From: JAEUMW01 sp039807745
GTDB lineage: Bacteria > Pseudomonadota > Gammaproteobacteria > Burkholderiales > JAEUMW01
DNA: 15,682 nucleotides
Direction: 5' to 3'
Assembly: GCA_039807745.1 (NCBI GenBank)
Contig: JBDHRV010000084.1
Location: 1 to 15,682 of the forward strand
Shown piece after piece: positions 4,930 to 12,456 of this stretch (positions are counted from its first letter, which is position 1; each line of letters opens with the position of its first letter). Position numbers and translations under genes: made by a program. The notes under the pieces were generated by a model. That model did not search any database. It was not told where the DNA came from and saw only the letters and a program-made list of their open reading frames with translations.

Positions 4930-6258
4930 CTATCGAGGACGTGGAAGACCACCGCCCTTGATGGGCGACTTCTTCAAGAGTGGCTCGTACTGGTGCGAAA
5001 TCATGTACGCCTGCACCTGCGCCCAGAAATCCATCGTCACCACCACCACGATCAAGAGACTGGTGCCCCCGAAGTAGAACGGAACGTTCCATTTCACGAT
5101 CAGAAACTCCGGCAGCAGGCAGACGAGCGTGACGTAGGCCGCGCCGGCGAGCGTGAGACGCGTCAGGATCTTCTCGACGTACTTTGCCGTCTGGTCGCCG
5201 GGCCGGATGCCGGGCACGAAGGCGCCGCTCTTCTTCAGGTTGTCCGCCGTCTCCTTCGGATTGAAGACGAGCGCCGTATAGAAGAAGCAGAAGAAGACGA
5301 TGGCGGCACCGTAGAGCAGAACGTACACCGGCTGACCAGGGTGCAGCGTCGCCGCGAGGTCCCGCAGCCAGTTGGTCTGCTCGCTCTGACCGAACATGCC
5401 GGCGATCGTTGCAGGGAACAGGATGATGCTGGACGCGAAGATCGGCGGGATGACGCCCGCCATGTTGAGCTTGAGCGGCAGGAAGGACGTCTGCCCGCCG
5501 TAGATGCGCTTGCCGACCTGCCGCTTCGCATAGTTCACCAGGATCTTGCGCTGGCCGCGTTCGACGAACACCACGAAAGCGGTGACCAGGATCGCGGCGG
5601 CGAACAGCAGCAGCACGAACGGGATCGAGAACGCGCCGGTGCGGGCAAGCTCCAGGGTGCCTCCGATGGCTTGCGGCAGGCCCGCCGCGATGCCCGCGAA
5701 AATGATGATCGAGATGCCGTTGCCCAGGCCCCGCTCCGTGATCTGCTCACCCAGCCACATGAGGAACATGGTGCCGGTAACGAGCGTGATGACCGTGTTG
5801 AAACGGAACATGAGACCGGGATCGAGCACCAGTCCCGCCTGTCCCTCGAGCGCGACGGAAATGCCCACCGCCTGAAACGTGGCGAGCACGACTGTGCCGT
5901 AACGCGTGTACTGCGTGATCTTGCGGCGCCCCGCCTCGCCTTCCTTCTTCAGCGCCTCGAGCGTCGGGACCACCACCGTCATGAGCTGCATGATGATGGA
6001 GGCGGAGATGTACGGCATGATGCCGAGGGCGAAAATCGTGAAGCGGGAGAGCGCGCCGCCCGAGAACATGTTGAACATGTCGAGGATGCCGCCGCGCTGC
6101 GTCCGGAAGAGCTCTTCCAGCACCACCGGGTCGATGCCTGGCACCGGGATGTGGGCGCCGATGCGGTAGACGATCAGCGCACCGAGCAGGAACAGCAGCC
6201 GCCTGCGCAGATCGCCGAAGCGCCCGGACAGACCCAGGGCGGAAGTCGTGGAGGCCAC
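4930..6258 (-). CDS. secY: Preprotein translocase subunit SecY
   Basis: SecY is the pore of the SecYEG channel in the inner membrane, exporting unfolded preproteins with SecA and inserting membrane proteins cotranslationally. With GTG 6258 as start the product is 442 aa, the usual length, with ten hydrophobic spans. Landmarks: FGDLRRRLLFLLGALIVYRIG (TM1), PYISASIIMQL (TM2), the cytosolic KITQYTRYG, ERGLGNGISIIIFAGI and the C5 loop FVPGIRPGDQTAKY, whose R352 matches the essential E. coli R357. GTG is preceded by GAGGGA about 9 nt away. A longer reading from a GTG at 6318 would overlap rplO by 47 nt and is not needed. The gap to rplO is 13 nt. Confidence 0.98.
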   Translation of the reverse strand: MASTTSALGLSGRFGDLRRRLLFLLGALIVYRIGAHIPVPGIDPVVLEELFRTQRGGILDMFNMFSGGALSRFTIFALGIMPYISASIIMQLMTVVVPTLEALKKEGEAGRRKITQYTRYGTVVLATFQAVGISVALEGQAGLVLDPGLMFRFNTVITLVTGTMFLMWLGEQITERGLGNGISIIIFAGIAAGLPQAIGGTLELARTGAFSIPFVLLLFAAAILVTAFVVFVERGQRKILVNYAKRQVGKRIYGGQTSFLPLKLNMAGVIPPIFASSIILFPATIAGMFGQSEQTNWLRDLAATLHPGQPVYVLLYGAAIVFFCFFYTALVFNPKETADNLKKSGAFVPGIRPGDQTAKYVEKILTRLTLAGAAYVTLVCLLPEFLIVKWNVPFYFGGTSLLIVVVVTMDFWAQVQAYMISHQYEPLLKKSPIKGGGLPRPR

Positions 6259-6271
6259 GTGAGTTTGTCCC

Positions 6272-6706
6272 TCAGGCCTCGATGCTGCCGCCTGCCGCTT
6301 CGATCGCGGTGCGCGCACCCTTGGTCACGAGCACGCCCTTGAGCTTGAGCGCACGCTCCACCTTGCCCTTCAGGATGACCTTCGCCGAGCGCGCCGCCGC
6401 ACTCACCAAACCGGCTTCCCTCAGCACCGCCAGGTCGATCACGTCGGCCGCGATGGTGCCGAGCGCGACCAGCCGCACTTCCTCGGTCTCGCCCGCGCCG
6501 GGAGGCGTGAAGCCGCGCTTCGGCAACCGGCGCTGCAGCGGCATCTGCCCGCCCTCGAAGCCGACCTTGTGAAAGCCGCCGGAGCGCGCCTTCTGGCCCT
6601 TGTGGCCGCGGCCCGCGGTCTTGCCGAGTCCGCTGCCGATGCCGCGGCCAACGCGACGGCGGGGGCGCTTGGCTCCGGCAGCGGGTTTGAGCGTGTTCAA
6701 TCGCAT
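6272..6706 (-). CDS. rplO: 50S ribosomal protein L15
   Basis: L15 is a late-assembly protein whose extended N-terminus threads through 23S rRNA domains. The 144-aa product begins MRLNTLKPAAGAKRPRRRVGRG, then GSGLGKTAGRGHKGQKARSGG (about 26-46), the Gly/Arg-rich rRNA-binding extension, followed by the globular domain with VILKGKVERALKLKGV and the terminal AAGGSIEA. Its ATG lies 1 nt after the rpmD stop (TGAGATG), so translation is probably coupled. It is followed by secY, the standard spc order. Confidence 0.99.
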   Translation of the reverse strand: MRLNTLKPAAGAKRPRRRVGRGIGSGLGKTAGRGHKGQKARSGGFHKVGFEGGQMPLQRRLPKRGFTPPGAGETEEVRLVALGTIAADVIDLAVLREAGLVSAAARSAKVILKGKVERALKLKGVLVTKGARTAIEAAGGSIEA

Positions 6707-6707
6707 C

Positions 6708-6896
6708 TCAGCCCTCGCACTTCACCAGGTAACTCACCTTCCGGATCATGCCGCGCACGGCGGGCGTGTCCACGACTTCGACGCTCTGCCGCAGCCGTCT
6801 CAGACCCAGGCCGCGCACGCAGGCGCGATGGGACGCGAGCGTGCCGATCGTGCTTTTCACCAGCGTGACCTTGAGCTTCTTGTCAGATTGGGTCAT
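6708..6896 (-). CDS. rpmD: 50S ribosomal protein L30
   Basis: L30 binds 23S rRNA domain II near 5S rRNA. The 62-aa product has the core LKVTLVKSTIGTLASHRACVRGLGLRRL and VVDTPAVRGMIRKVSYLVK, matching the family along its full length. Two starts are possible: ATG 6902, sharing one base with the rpsE stop (TAATG), or ATG 6896. A GGGG element in the rpsE tail sits 2 nt from the first and 8 nt from the second, so I prefer 6896; the difference is only two residues (Met-Ser). Confidence 0.97.
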   Translation of the reverse strand: MTQSDKKLKVTLVKSTIGTLASHRACVRGLGLRRLRQSVEVVDTPAVRGMIRKVSYLVKCEG

Positions 6897-6901
6897 CGAC
6901 A

Positions 6902-7423
6902 TTACCCCGTAATTTCTTCCACCGTCTTGCCGCGCTTGGCGGCAATCTCCGACGGCGTGTTCATCTCGGCGAGGCCGTTCAACGTGGCACGCACGACGTT
7001 GTAGGGATTGGTCGAGCCGAAGCACTTGGCCAGCACGTTGGTGACACCCATGACCTCGAACACCGCGCGCATTGCGCCGCCGGCGATGATGCCGGTCCCC
7101 TCCGAGGCAGGCTGGATGTAGACCGTGCTGGCACCGTGCTTGCCGATCACCGCGTGATGCAGCGTGCCGCTCTTGAGGCTCACCTTGAAGAGCTTGCGGC
7201 GCGCCTCGTCGAGCGCCTTCTGCACCGCCACCGGCACCTCGCGCGCCTTGCCCTTGCCCATGCCGACGCCACCATCGCCGTCGCCCACCACCGTGAGCGC
7301 TGCGAAGCCGAGGATGCGACCGCCCTTCACGACCTTCGTGACGCGGTTCACGGAGATCATCTTCTCCTTCAGACCGTCGCCGCGGTCCTCGCCCGACTGC
7401 ATCTTGGGTTGCATTCTCGCCAT
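6902..7423 (-). CDS. rpsE: 30S ribosomal protein S5
   Basis: S5 lies at the mRNA entry site and contributes to decoding accuracy and helicase activity with S3 and S4. The 173-aa product has the N-terminal double-stranded RNA-binding fold (LKEKMISVNRVTKVVKGGRI, then FAALTVVGDGDGGVGMGKGKA at about 40-60) and the C-terminal domain with GIIAGGAMRAVFEVMGV and NPYNVVRATLNGL. Residue numbering and the 12-nt gap after rplR are ordinary. Its stop codon abuts the rpmD start region. Confidence 0.99.
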   Translation of the reverse strand: MARMQPKMQSGEDRGDGLKEKMISVNRVTKVVKGGRILGFAALTVVGDGDGGVGMGKGKAREVPVAVQKALDEARRKLFKVSLKSGTLHHAVIGKHGASTVYIQPASEGTGIIAGGAMRAVFEVMGVTNVLAKCFGSTNPYNVVRATLNGLAEMNTPSEIAAKRGKTVEEITG

Positions 7424-7435
7424 CGTGGACTCCGA

Positions 7436-7792
7436 CTAGAACTTGAGCCCGGCTTCGCGGGCGGCTTCGGCGAGCGCCTTCACGCGGCCGTGGTAACGGT
7501 AGCCGGAGCGGTCGAACGCCACCTGCTCGATGCCGAGGCCGCGCGCCTTCTCCGCGATGCGCTTGCCGACCACCGCCGCCGCCGCTGCATTACCGCCCGA
7601 CTTGAGCGACTGGCGCACTTCGGGTTCGAGCGTCGACGCGCTCGCGAGCACGCGATCGCCTTCGGCGCTGATCACCTGCGCGTAGATGTGGCTGTTGCTC
7701 CGATGCACGCTCAAGCGCAACTGCTTCAGCTGTGAAATCTTGGCCCGGGTGCGGCGCGCACGGCGCAGCCGCGATTCGTTCTTCTCGCTCAT
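7436..7792 (-). CDS. rplR: 50S ribosomal protein L18
   Basis: L18 binds 5S rRNA and joins it to the central protuberance together with L5 and L25. The 118-aa product has an Arg-rich N-terminus (RLRRARRTRAKI), then LRLSVHRSNSHIYAQVI (about 25-41), GKRIAEKARGLGIEQVAFDRSG and the closing YHGRVKALAEAAREAGLKF, all family hallmarks. It starts 6 nt after the rplF stop and precedes rpsE by 12 nt, the canonical spc order. Confidence 0.99.
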   Translation of the reverse strand: MSEKNESRLRRARRTRAKISQLKQLRLSVHRSNSHIYAQVISAEGDRVLASASTLEPEVRQSLKSGGNAAAAAVVGKRIAEKARGLGIEQVAFDRSGYRYHGRVKALAEAAREAGLKF

Positions 7793-7798
7793 CGTCTC

Positions 7799-8332
7799 TT
7801 ACTTCTTCTTGGTCTCTTTCAGGACCACGACCTCGTCCGAGTAACGCACGCCCTTACCCTTGTACGGCTCTGGCTTGCGGTAGGCGCGAATCTCGGCCGC
7901 CACCTGGCCGACCAACTGCTTGTCGATGCCTTTCACCAGCACGTCGGTCTGGCTCGGCGTTTCCACCTTGATGCCCTTCGGCATCTTGTGGGCGACAGGA
8001 TGCGAGAACCCGAGCGTCAGATTCAGCGTGTCGCCGGCAGCCTGTGCGCGATAACCGACGCCGACCAGCTGCAGCTTGCGTTCGAAGCCCTTGGTGACGC
8101 CTTGCACCATGTTGGCGAGCAGCGCGCGCACGGTCCCCGACATGGCGCCCGACTGCTGCGAGGCGTCCGCGGCCTTGACCTGTATCTGGTCACCTTCGCG
8201 CTCCAGCACGACCGAACCCGAGAGCGGCTGGGTCAGGGTGCCGAGCGGCCCCTTCACGAGTATCTGTGCTTCGGTCACGGTCACCTCGACACCGGCGGGC
8301 AACGTGACCGGAATCTTTGCTACGCGAGACAT
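7799..8332 (-). CDS. rplF: 50S ribosomal protein L6
   Basis: L6 lies near the sarcin-ricin loop and the factor-binding site. The 177-aa product begins MSRVAKIPVTLPAGVEV and has the two tandem related domains of the family; the signature near the C-terminus is PEPYKGKGVRYSDEVV (about 155-170). It ends in a Lys-rich tail (KETKKK). The ATG at 8332 is the only start that gives the family N-terminus; an upstream extension would run into rpsH. The gap to rpsH is 25 nt. Confidence 0.99.
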   Translation of the reverse strand: MSRVAKIPVTLPAGVEVTVTEAQILVKGPLGTLTQPLSGSVVLEREGDQIQVKAADASQQSGAMSGTVRALLANMVQGVTKGFERKLQLVGVGYRAQAAGDTLNLTLGFSHPVAHKMPKGIKVETPSQTDVLVKGIDKQLVGQVAAEIRAYRKPEPYKGKGVRYSDEVVVLKETKKK

Positions 8333-8357
8333 GGTTCGGCTCTCCGGATGGCGGGGG

Positions 8358-8753
8358 TCACGCAACGATGCAGAGGACTTCGCCCCCGACACCGGACGCG
8401 CGCGCCTTGCGGTCGGTCATGACGCCGCGCGAGGTGGAGACGATCGCGATGCCGAGTCCGTTCATGACTCGCGGGATGTCGCTCGAGCCCTTGTAGATGC
8501 GCAGCCCCGGGCGGCTCACACGCTCGATCTTCTCGATCACCGGGTGGCCGGCGTAATACTTGAGTCCGATGTCGAGCTGCGGCTTGCCGGTCTCGCCACG
8601 GATGGCGAAATCCTCGATGTATCCCTCGTCTTTCAGCACCTGCGCAATCGACACCTTGAGCTTCGAAGAGGGCATCGACACCGAGACTTTCTCCGCACCC
8701 TGGGCATTGCGGATGCGCGTCAGCATGTCGGCGATCGGATCGTTCATGCTCAT
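8358..8753 (-). CDS. rpsH: 30S ribosomal protein S8
   Basis: S8 binds the central domain of 16S rRNA early in assembly; in E. coli it also represses the spc operon by binding mRNA near the start of rplE. The 131-aa product begins MSMNDPIADMLTRIRNAQGA and ends with the family signature NGLGIAIVSTSRGVMTDRKARASGVGGEVLC in substance (about residues 98-129). GGAGG lies 7 nt before the ATG at 8753, favouring it over the second ATG at 8747. I did not establish an S8-binding mimic in this mRNA. Confidence 0.99.
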   Translation of the reverse strand: MSMNDPIADMLTRIRNAQGAEKVSVSMPSSKLKVSIAQVLKDEGYIEDFAIRGETGKPQLDIGLKYYAGHPVIEKIERVSRPGLRIYKGSSDIPRVMNGLGIAIVSTSRGVMTDRKARASGVGGEVLCIVA

Positions 8754-8764
8754 CCTCAGGCCTC

Positions 8765-9070
8765 CTACCAGCTCGCCTTGATCATGCCGGGAATTTCACC
8801 GCGCATGGCGATGTCCCGCAGTTTGTTGCGCCCGAGGCCGAACTTGCGATAGACGCCGCGCGGACGCCCGGTCAGTGCGCAGCGGTTGCGCAGGCGCACC
8901 GGGCTGGCGTTGCGGGGCAGCGCCTGCAGCTTCGCGCGGGCGACGTCCTTGTCCTCGTCCGACGCCTTCGCGTCGCGCACGATGACGAGCAACTCGGCGC
9001 GCCGGGTGGCAAATTTCGCAACCGCCTTGCGGCGCTTGTTCTCACGATTAACCAGCGACAGCTTGGCCAT
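8765..9070 (-). CDS. rpsN: 30S ribosomal protein S14, long zinc-free form
   Basis: S14 is in the 30S head near the A site. The 101-aa product, opening MAKLSLVNRENKRRKAVAKF, matches the long form found in E. coli; it contains RNRCALTGRPRGVYRKFGL and AMRGEIPGMIKASW but lacks the CxxC pairs of the short zinc form. That contrasts with the zinc-type S4 and L36 in the same cluster. The ATG at 9070 is 5 nt after the rplE stop. A reading extended to 9358 would lie inside rplE and is rejected. Confidence 0.99.
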   Translation of the reverse strand: MAKLSLVNRENKRRKAVAKFATRRAELLVIVRDAKASDEDKDVARAKLQALPRNASPVRLRNRCALTGRPRGVYRKFGLGRNKLRDIAMRGEIPGMIKASW

Positions 9071-9075
9071 GGATC

Positions 9076-9615
9076 CTAGTTCCGGAACGGGAATTTGAAC
9101 GCGCCGAGCAGCGCTTTCGCCTCTTCGTCGCTCTTCGCGGTGGTGGTGATGGTGATGTTCATGCCGCGCAGGGCGTCGATCTTGTCGTACTCGATCTCGG
9201 GGAAGATGATCTGCTCCTTCACCCCCAAGTTGTAGTTGCCGCGGCCGTCGAAGGCGCGCGCCGACATGCCGCGGAAGTCGCGGATGCGCGGAATCGCGAT
9301 ACTCACGAGACGGTCGAGGAACTCGTACATGCGCGCTCCGCGCAGCGTCACCATGCACCCGATCGGGTAGCCTGCACGGATCTTGAAATTCGCGATCGAC
9401 TTCCGAGCCTTGGTGACGACCGGCTTCTGCCCGGCGATCTTCTCCATGTCGCCGACCGCGCTCTCCATCACCTTCTTGTCGGCCACCGCTTCGCCGACGC
9501 CCATGTTGAGCGTGATCTTCTGGATGCGCGGGACCTCCAACAAGGAGTTGTAGCCGAACCGCTTCATCAGATCCGGCACCACGTGCTCGCGGTAGTGGGC
9601 ATGCAGACGGGCCAT
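9076..9615 (-). CDS. rplE: 50S ribosomal protein L5
   Basis: L5 binds 5S rRNA, contacts P-site tRNA and bridges to S13. The 179-aa product, the standard length, starts MARLHAHYREHVVPDLMKRF, then VPRIQKITLNMGVGEAV (about 29-45), the KARKSIANFKIRAGYPIGCMV region, and FDGRGNYNLGVKEQIIFPEI. It starts 3 nt after the rplX stop, so translation is probably coupled. In E. coli this start region is where S8 represses the operon. Confidence 0.99.
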   Translation of the reverse strand: MARLHAHYREHVVPDLMKRFGYNSLLEVPRIQKITLNMGVGEAVADKKVMESAVGDMEKIAGQKPVVTKARKSIANFKIRAGYPIGCMVTLRGARMYEFLDRLVSIAIPRIRDFRGMSARAFDGRGNYNLGVKEQIIFPEIEYDKIDALRGMNITITTTAKSDEEAKALLGAFKFPFRN

Positions 9616-9618
9616 CGC

Positions 9619-9936
9619 TTACGCCTCGACGAGTTCGCCGTTCGACTTGAAAAACCGCACCTTGCGCTTGTCCTCGAGCATGCGGAAGCCGACCCGGTCG
9701 GCCTTCTGAGTGGCCGGATTGAAGATCGCCACGTTCGACACGTGCAGCGGCATCTCCTTGTCGACAATGCCACCGGTCGTGCCTTTCATGGGATTGCCGC
9801 GCTGATGCTTCTTCGCGCGGTTCGCACCCTCCACCAGCACGTGCTCGGCATCCACCACGCGCAGCACGGTGCCGCGCTTGCCTTTGTCCTTGCCGGCGAT
9901 GACGATCACGCTGTCGCCTTTCCTGATCTTTCGCAT
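9619..9936 (-). CDS. rplX: 50S ribosomal protein L24
   Basis: L24 is one of the two proteins that initiate 50S assembly, and it sits at the peptide exit. The 105-aa product begins MRKIRKGDSVIVIAGKDKGK, a KOW motif (about residues 5-32), followed by EGANRAKKHQRGNPMKGTTGG and HVSNVAIFNPATQKADRVGF, both diagnostic. GAGG lies 5 nt ahead of the ATG. It follows rplN by 10 nt. Confidence 0.99.
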   Translation of the reverse strand: MRKIRKGDSVIVIAGKDKGKRGTVLRVVDAEHVLVEGANRAKKHQRGNPMKGTTGGIVDKEMPLHVSNVAIFNPATQKADRVGFRMLEDKRKVRFFKSNGELVEA

Positions 9937-9946
9937 GGGAGCCTCG

Positions 9947-10315
9947 TCAAAGCACTTCCGGCGCGAGCGAAACGATCTTCATGAAGCGCTCGGTGCGCAG
10001 TTCGCGCGTCACCGGACCGAAGATGCGCGTGCCGATCGGCTCGAGCTTGTTGTTGAGGAGCACGGCCGCGTTGTTGTCGAAGCGGATGAGCGAACCGTCG
10101 GGGCGGCGCACGCCCTTCGCCGTGCGCACGACCACAGCGCTGTAGATCTCGCCCTTCTTCACGCGCCCGCGCGGCGCCGCGTCCTTCACCGTGACCTTGA
10201 TCACATCACCGATGCTGGCGTAGCGTCGCTTGGAGCCGCCCAGCACCTTGATGCACATGACGGACCGCGCGCCGGTGTTGTCGGCAACGTCGAGCACACT
10301 CTGCATCTGAATCAT
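9947..10315 (-). CDS. rplN: 50S ribosomal protein L14
   Basis: L14 lies at the subunit interface and forms bridges to 16S rRNA. The 122-aa product opens MIQMQSVLDVADNTGARSVM and contains CIKVLGGSKRRYASIGD, VKKGEIYSAVVVRTAKGVRR, RFDNNAAVLLNNKLEPIGTRIFG and ELRTERFMKIVSLAPEVL, covering the family end to end. It is the first gene of the spc block, preceded by about 200 nt with a promoter and leader. A purine-rich Shine-Dalgarno (AAGGCG) lies roughly 10 nt before the ATG. Confidence 0.99.
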   Translation of the reverse strand: MIQMQSVLDVADNTGARSVMCIKVLGGSKRRYASIGDVIKVTVKDAAPRGRVKKGEIYSAVVVRTAKGVRRPDGSLIRFDNNAAVLLNNKLEPIGTRIFGPVTRELRTERFMKIVSLAPEVL

Positions 10316-10341
10316 GGCTTTTTCGCCTTTTCCAACTTGAT

Positions 10342-10429
10342 CCGTCGCGGGCTGCGGGAGCCCGGTTTGCAGACGGTCAGTCTTGGAACCCGCCCGGGGT
10401 GATTGACCGCCCCCGACATGGGGTAGCGG
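10342..10429 (-). promoter_or_regulatory. Structured 5' leader of the rplN (spc) transcript
   Basis: Downstream of the promoter the leader can form three hairpins. Outermost from rplN is 10407-10429 (CCGC and CCCC pairing with GGGG and GCGG, loop GACAT, 2-nt bulge). In the middle, GGTCAGTC (10375-10382) pairs with GATTGACC (10401-10408) with one mismatch, enclosing ACCC/GGGT at 10388-10400. Nearest rplN, CCGTC/GACGG (10342-10346 with 10372-10376) encloses GGGCT/AGCCC (10349-10353 with 10359-10363). Neighbouring hairpins share 2 nt each, so some pairings compete. No T-tract follows. Autoregulation by a ribosomal protein is an inference; folding energies were not computed. Confidence 0.5.
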
Positions 10430-10446
10430 CCTTCGGAAAACCGCGC

Positions 10447-10475
10447 ATTGTAGTGAAGTACGCTTCGAGGAGCAA
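10447..10475 (-). promoter_or_regulatory. Probable sigma70 promoter of the spc block (rplN onward)
   Basis: On the minus strand TTGCTC (10475-10470) is followed after exactly 17 nt by TACAAT (10452-10447) and then a GC-rich discriminator GCGCGG. The -10 matches 5 of 6 consensus bases, the -35 only 3 of 6. The start would be near 10440, giving a leader of about 125 nt. E. coli also has its spc promoter between rpsQ and rplN. Confidence 0.7.
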
Positions 10476-10494
10476 GTGCCGCCCGCACCTGCAG

Positions 10495-10520
10495 GCGACA
10501 CCTACACGCGACGCCTACAC
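10495..10520. repeat. Tandem 13-nt duplication across the rpsQ stop codon
   Basis: GCGACACCTACAC (10495-10507) and GCGACGCCTACAC (10508-10520) are adjacent copies differing at one base. The first copy in the minus-strand direction contains the rpsQ stop codon TAG. It looks like a small slippage duplication at the edge of the spacer, without an obvious function. Confidence 0.7.
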
Positions 10521-10778
10521 GCCGCGCGACTTCTCCAGCAGCCGCGACACGCGCCACGCCTTGGTCTTCGAGAGGGGGCGACACTCCACGATCTCGACCA
10601 TGTCACCCTCGTGAAACTCGTTCTGCTCGTCGTGGGCGTGGTACTTCTTCGAGCGCGTCATGACCTTGCCGTAGACCGGATGCTTTACCTTCCGCTCCAC
10701 CAGCACCGTGACGGTCTTGTCCATCTTGTCGCTCACCACGCGCCCGAAGAGCGCCCGCGCTACCGTGTTCTCGCTCAT
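10515..10778 (-). CDS. rpsQ: 30S ribosomal protein S17
   Basis: S17 is a primary 16S rRNA binder in the 30S body. The 87-aa product is an OB-fold protein with LFGRVVSDKMDKTVTVLVERKV (about 10-31), HPVYGKVMTRSKKYHAHDE and the signature GDMVEIVECRPLSKTKAWRV (about 57-76). Its ATG overlaps the rpmC stop (ATGA, 4 nt), so translation is coupled. The C-terminus ends in a short tandem duplication. It is the last gene of the S10 block. Confidence 0.99.
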   Translation of the reverse strand: MSENTVARALFGRVVSDKMDKTVTVLVERKVKHPVYGKVMTRSKKYHAHDEQNEFHEGDMVEIVECRPLSKTKAWRVSRLLEKSRGV

Positions 10779-10969
10779 GCCTGCTTTGCCTTCTCGGTCA
10801 TAACGGTGCGCACCCGCGCGATGTCGCGCCGCACCTTGCGCAGCTGGCTCGGGTTGGAGAGCTGCTGTGTGGCGTGCTGCATGCGCAGGCTGAACTGCGC
10901 CTTCAGGAGTTCCATCAGCTCCTGCCTGAGTTCCCCCTGCGACTTCGATCTCATCTCCGCGGCGTTCAT
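10775..10969 (-). CDS. rpmC: 50S ribosomal protein L29
   Basis: L29 sits at the tunnel exit next to L23 and contributes to the docking site for trigger factor and SRP. The 64-aa product is an all-helical hairpin: MRSKSQGELRQELMELLKAQFSLRMQ, then the QLSNPSQLRKVRRDIARVRTVM half containing the family motif. It starts 3 nt after the rplP stop and overlaps rpsQ by 4 nt. Confidence 0.98.
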   Translation of the reverse strand: MNAAEMRSKSQGELRQELMELLKAQFSLRMQHATQQLSNPSQLRKVRRDIARVRTVMTEKAKQA

Positions 10970-10972
10970 CGC

Positions 10973-11369
<397 letters not shown>

Positions 11370-11386
<17 letters not shown>

Positions 11387-12107
11387 GCTTCACTCCTGGT
11401 TTCCTCGACCGGCGTTCGCCATCGCCCGGGCGCGCCTTGCGCTCCGGTTCGGCGGCCGGCGCCGCGGGCTGCTCGCCATGCGCCATCACCTCGCCCTTGA
11501 ACACCCACACCTTGATGCCGATGACACCGTAGGTCGTCTTCGCCTCCGACACGCCGTAGTCGATGTCGGCGCGCAGGGTGTGCAGCGGCACGCGGCCTTC
11601 GCGGTACCACTCGGTGCGCGCGATCTCGGCGCCGTTCAACCGGCCCGCGCTCATGATCTTGATGCCCTGTGCGCCCAGGCGCATGGCATTTTGCATCGCG
11701 CGCTTCATCGCGCGGCGGAACATGATGCGCTTTTCGAGCTGCGCGGCGATCGAGTCCGCGATCAGCTGCGCGTCGAGCTCGGGCTTGCGGATCTCCTCGA
11801 TGTTGACGTGCACCGGCACACCCATCATGCGCTGCAAATGGTGGCGCAGGTTTTCGATGTCCTCGCCCTTCTTGCCGATGACCACCCCGGGACGGGCGCT
11901 GAACACCGTGATGCGCGCGTTCTTGGCCGGCCGCTCGATCACCACCTTGCCGACCGCCGCGTTGCCGAGCTTCTTCCGGAGAAACTCCCGCACCCGGATG
12001 TCCTCGATCAGCATCGACGGGAAGTTCTTCTTGTTCGCGTACCAGCGCGAGTTCCAGTCGTGCTTGACGCCGAGCCGGAATCCGGTCGGGTGGATTTTCT
12101 GTCCCAT
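11370..12107 (-). CDS. rpsC: 30S ribosomal protein S3
   Basis: S3 lines the mRNA entry tunnel and forms the ribosomal helicase with S4 and S5. The 245-aa product starts MGQKIHPTGFRLGVKHDWNS and has a type II KH domain with the GKKG loop at residues 78-81 (GVVIGKKGEDIENL), then the C-terminal domain with GAQGIKIMSAGRLNGAEIAR. The tail after about residue 215 is Ala/Pro/Lys/Arg-rich and variable, making the protein about 12 residues longer than in E. coli and carrying it 17 nt into rplP. The Shine-Dalgarno AGAGGT overlaps the rplV stop. Confidence 0.99.
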
Positions 12108-12109
12108 GG

Positions 12110-12445
12110 CTACCTCTTGTCGCCTACGGTGAGAAAGATGTGGCAGGTCGGCTTCATGATCCGGTTGGCGCGACCCTTCGCGCGCGGCATGAAGCGCCGC
12201 AGGAAGGTGCCGCGCTCGACGTGGATCGTCGCCACCTTGAGCTCGTCGATGTCTGCGCCCTCGTTGTGCTCGGCATTCGCGATGGCCGATTCCAGCACCT
12301 TCTTGATGATGGCGGCGCTGTGCTTCGGACTGAAGGCGAGCACGTTCAACGCCTTGTCCACGGGCAGTCCCCGGATCTGATCGGCGACCAGCCGCGCCTT
12401 CTGGGCGGAGAGCCGGACGCCACGCAATACTGCTCTGGTTTCCAT
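12110..12445 (-). CDS. rplV: 50S ribosomal protein L22
   Basis: L22 extends a long beta hairpin into the peptide exit tunnel next to L4, where tunnel constriction and macrolide contacts occur. The 111-aa product begins METRAVLRGVRLSAQKARLVADQIRG and contains the hairpin signature ERGTFLRRFMPRAKGRANRI (about 77-96). Its stop is 2 nt before the rpsC start, and its own ATG is 11 nt after the rpsS stop with GGGGG ahead of it. Confidence 0.99.
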   Translation of the reverse strand: METRAVLRGVRLSAQKARLVADQIRGLPVDKALNVLAFSPKHSAAIIKKVLESAIANAEHNEGADIDELKVATIHVERGTFLRRFMPRAKGRANRIMKPTCHIFLTVGDKR

Positions 12446-12456
12446 CGTTGCCCCCG

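Noticed and set aside
6259..6318. Longer SecY starting at GTG 6318
   Set aside because: It would overlap rplO by 47 nt and add a basic, non-homologous leader; GTG 6258 gives the usual length and has a Shine-Dalgarno.
4543..6342. 599-codon open frame on the plus strand
   Set aside because: It lies opposite infA and secY, has a composition typical of antisense frames in GC-rich DNA (rich in Arg, Glu, His) and resembles no protein I know.
8765..9358. Extended 197-residue reading containing S14
   Set aside because: The N-terminal half is an out-of-frame reading of rplE; the real S14 begins at ATG 9070.
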